Source: Desulfuromonadales bacterium
GTDB taxonomy: Bacteria; Desulfobacterota; Desulfuromonadia; Desulfuromonadales; JACZKF01
NCBI GenBank assembly: GCA_029289095.1
Contig: JARFUG010000017.1
Coordinates: 1 to 51,085, forward strand
Length of the DNA: 51,085 nt
Direction of reading: 5' to 3'
Both the position numbers and the translations under genes were made by a program. Position 1 is the first letter of the stretch. The number at the start of each line of letters is the position of its first letter. Positions 49,623 through 51,085 of this stretch are shown here, piece by piece. The notes below the pieces were generated by a model that did not search any database, was not told the origin of the DNA, and saw only the letters and a list, made by a program, of their open reading frames with translations.

Positions 49623-50951
49623 TCAAAGGGTCTGTCTAAGCCCCGCCTCCCTCTGGCGTTCCGTCCCCTCTCTATTGCGCCATTTTTCCTCCTCGGCGGC
49701 CTCGTTCCCTGTGGAGGCGATGAGTTTGAGGCTCTTCACCCCGCGCACCTCGGTGGTGTACATCCAGATCAGCGACCAGCAGGTGATGGCGAAAAGGAGC
49801 ATGAAGATGCTGCTGTTGATCCCGGTTATATCGACGAGCATGCCGAAAAGAATCGGGAAGATGAAGCCTCCCAGGCCGCCGACAAGTCCGACGATGCCAG
49901 AAATAACGCCGATGTTCTTCGGATATTCATCCCCAATATATTTGAAAACAGAAGCTTTTCCGAACCCCCAGGCTATGCCGACAATGAACAGAAGGATAGT
50001 GAAAACCCATGCATTGAGCCCGATGTTGAGGGCCATTTCCCCTTCGAGGGTCCGAATCACCACCCGCGTCTGAGGGTAGGAAAGGAAAAAGAGGCTGATG
50101 CAGGAGGTCCACATGACCCACCAGGTCACCGTGTGGGCGCCGAACTTGTCCGAAAGCCACCCCCCCAGGGCTCTGATCACTCCTGACGGCAGGACGAAGA
50201 TGGCGGCGATGAGCGCCGCCGTCTGAATACCGAAGCCGTATTCGCTGATGTAGTACTTGGTCAGCCAGAGGGAGAGCGCGACATAGCCGCCGAAGACGAT
50301 GGAGTAGTATTGGCAGTACTTCCAGACACGGATGTCCTTAAGGGCGGATAGCTGTTCACGAACGGTCACATGACTGCCGACCTTGTGCGAGGGATCGCTG
50401 TGGGTGAAGAACCAGAAAAAGACGACCGTAACGGCCATGGCGACGGCGTAGACCTTGGGCACCATCTGCCAGCCATAGGCGACCACCAGGCTGGGCGCGA
50501 CGAACTTGGTAATCGCCGCCCCGGCATTCCCCGCCCCGAAAATCCCCATGGCAAGCCCTTTGCGCTCGGCACTGAACCAGCGTCCGCAGTAGGCGATTCC
50601 GACGGAGAAGGACCCCCCGGCGACGCCAACGAAGAGCCCGAGCACGATGAAGTGCCAGTAACGGGTCGCTTCGGCGATGAGCCAGATCGGGATGATGGTG
50701 GAGAGCATCAGGATCGTAAAAACGATGCGGCCGCCGTACTTGTCCGTCCACATCCCCAGGGGGAGGCGAATCAGCGATCCGGTGAGAATGGGGGTCGCCG
50801 CCAGGAGGCCGAACTGGGTGTCGCTGAGTTCGAGCCCCGTTTTGATCGGGATTCCGACGATGGAGAACATCACCCAAACCGCGAAGCAGACAGTGAAGGC
50901 CGTCGTGCTCATCGTCAGGACTGCGATCTGCTTGCGTTGATGGGATTCCAT
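49623..50951 (-). CDS. narK1: Nitrate transporter, NarK1 type
   Basis: A 442-residue MFS protein with 12 helices. It carries GVAGGSFSVGIAYCGRWFSA and GAGNAGAAITKFVAPSL, the nitrate-signature type of the NarK1 group, which is believed to import nitrate with protons. It differs clearly from the neighbouring NarK2, so the two are not a recent duplication. The start MESHQRKQ is chosen because GGAGG lies five bases upstream; an ATG four codons earlier contains that ribosome site itself. The C-terminal tail is hydrophilic (EEEKWRNREGTERQREAG). Confidence 0.92.
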   Translation of the reverse strand: MESHQRKQIAVLTMSTTAFTVCFAVWVMFSIVGIPIKTGLELSDTQFGLLAATPILTGSLIRLPLGMWTDKYGGRIVFTILMLSTIIPIWLIAEATRYWHFIVLGLFVGVAGGSFSVGIAYCGRWFSAERKGLAMGIFGAGNAGAAITKFVAPSLVVAYGWQMVPKVYAVAMAVTVVFFWFFTHSDPSHKVGSHVTVREQLSALKDIRVWKYCQYYSIVFGGYVALSLWLTKYYISEYGFGIQTAALIAAIFVLPSGVIRALGGWLSDKFGAHTVTWWVMWTSCISLFFLSYPQTRVVIRTLEGEMALNIGLNAWVFTILLFIVGIAWGFGKASVFKYIGDEYPKNIGVISGIVGLVGGLGGFIFPILFGMLVDITGINSSIFMLLFAITCWSLIWMYTTEVRGVKSLKLIASTGNEAAEEEKWRNREGTERQREAGLRQTL

Positions 50952-50980
50952 AGCTGCCTCCATTTTTTAGATCAGATTTT

Positions 50981-51011
50981 CATAGGACTCATGGGACCCA
51001 CGAGTCCTATG
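50981..51011. repeat. Perfect 10-bp inverted repeat upstream of narK1
   Basis: CATAGGACTC and GAGTCCTATG with an 11-base loop that itself contains ATGGGACCCA. No T-tract follows on the minus strand, so it is not a classical terminator. It lies between narI and narK1 and could cap or protect an mRNA end, or be a dispersed palindrome. Confidence 0.75.
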
Positions 51012-51021
51012 GGAGCTGTGC

Positions 51022-51085
51022 CTACCTCCGGTTCCACACCACCAGTTGCGGCGCCCTGGCCAGGTACCCCAGGGGGACCGTCACC
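51022..51085 (-). CDS. narI: C-terminal end of a NarI-like nitrate reductase gamma subunit (partial)
   Basis: Only the last 20 codons are in the window: VTVPLGYLARAPQLVVWNRR then TAG. This resembles the C-terminus of known NarI proteins (E. coli ends VPVEYLTRKYQLVRARH), with the shared P-x-x-YL-x-R-x-x-QLV pattern. The position directly before narK1 and narK2 on the same strand supports the call. NarI is the membrane cytochrome b subunit that feeds electrons from quinol to NarGH. With so few residues the assignment is tentative. Confidence 0.6.
   Translation of the reverse strand, partial: VTVPLGYLARAPQLVVWNRR

Overview
This is a GC-rich chromosomal window whose gene content suggests a deltaproteobacterium of the Desulfuromonadales/Geobacterales type. 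The evidence is a DUF6178 protein, a PxxKW cysteine-rich protein, a DHH-CBS-CCA-transferase fusion, a mutL-miaA-hfq cluster, a yicC-gmk-rpoZ-rel-ridA cluster, and two NarK transporters directly downstream of a narI-like end. This assignment comes from recognised families, not from a database search. No rRNA, tRNA or CRISPR array was recognised.

Layout. 1-5.5 kb: heptamer repeats, a B12-binding-type radical SAM protein, a DUF6178 protein and a cation/proton antiporter fused to a PTS EIIA domain. 5.5-12.8 kb: a lipoprotein Cu/Zn superoxide dismutase, a BON lipoprotein, a phosphohexomutase, two small Cys-rich proteins, LrgAB, a TPR protein and a PDZ/radical SAM (DUF512) protein. 12.9-15.9 kb: mutL-miaA-hfq. 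16-19.1 kb: a TPR protein and an ExeA-like ATPase, preceded by an untranslated leader with a promoter, mutually exclusive pairings and an intrinsic terminator. 19.1-28.6 kb: pgi, and a long minus-strand gene train (rimI, pyrK, pyrD, DHH-CBS-CCA fusion, M50 protease, scpA, scpB, rluB) ending in a terminator before pgi. 28.7-32.7 kb: plus-strand purM-purN, DUF523, a Rossmann-like unknown and rpmB. 32.7-37.2 kb: a visibly AT-richer stretch with an outer-membrane barrel protein, a chemoreceptor with a sigma-54-like promoter and a REP-associated transposase bounded by inverted repeats. 37.2-41.7 kb: yicC-gmk-rpoZ-rel-ridA. 41.9-45.7 kb: a 1006-residue exported protein combining a metallopeptidase-like domain, a beta-propeller and an outer-membrane barrel, then a small barrel protein. 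45.7-51.1 kb: a zinc alcohol dehydrogenase with an SRPBCC partner, a 49-residue zinc-ribbon protein, and narI (tail)-narK1-narK2.

How it works together. Most genes are housekeeping: nucleotide synthesis, DNA repair, RNA modification, chromosome condensation and the stringent response. The nar end points to nitrate respiration. The most unusual items are the attenuator-like leader at about 18.93-19.11 kb, the three-module exported protein at 41.9-45.0 kb, and a dispersed family of 7-bp-periodic intergenic repeats. These repeats differ in consensus from locus to locus and often abut start or stop codons.
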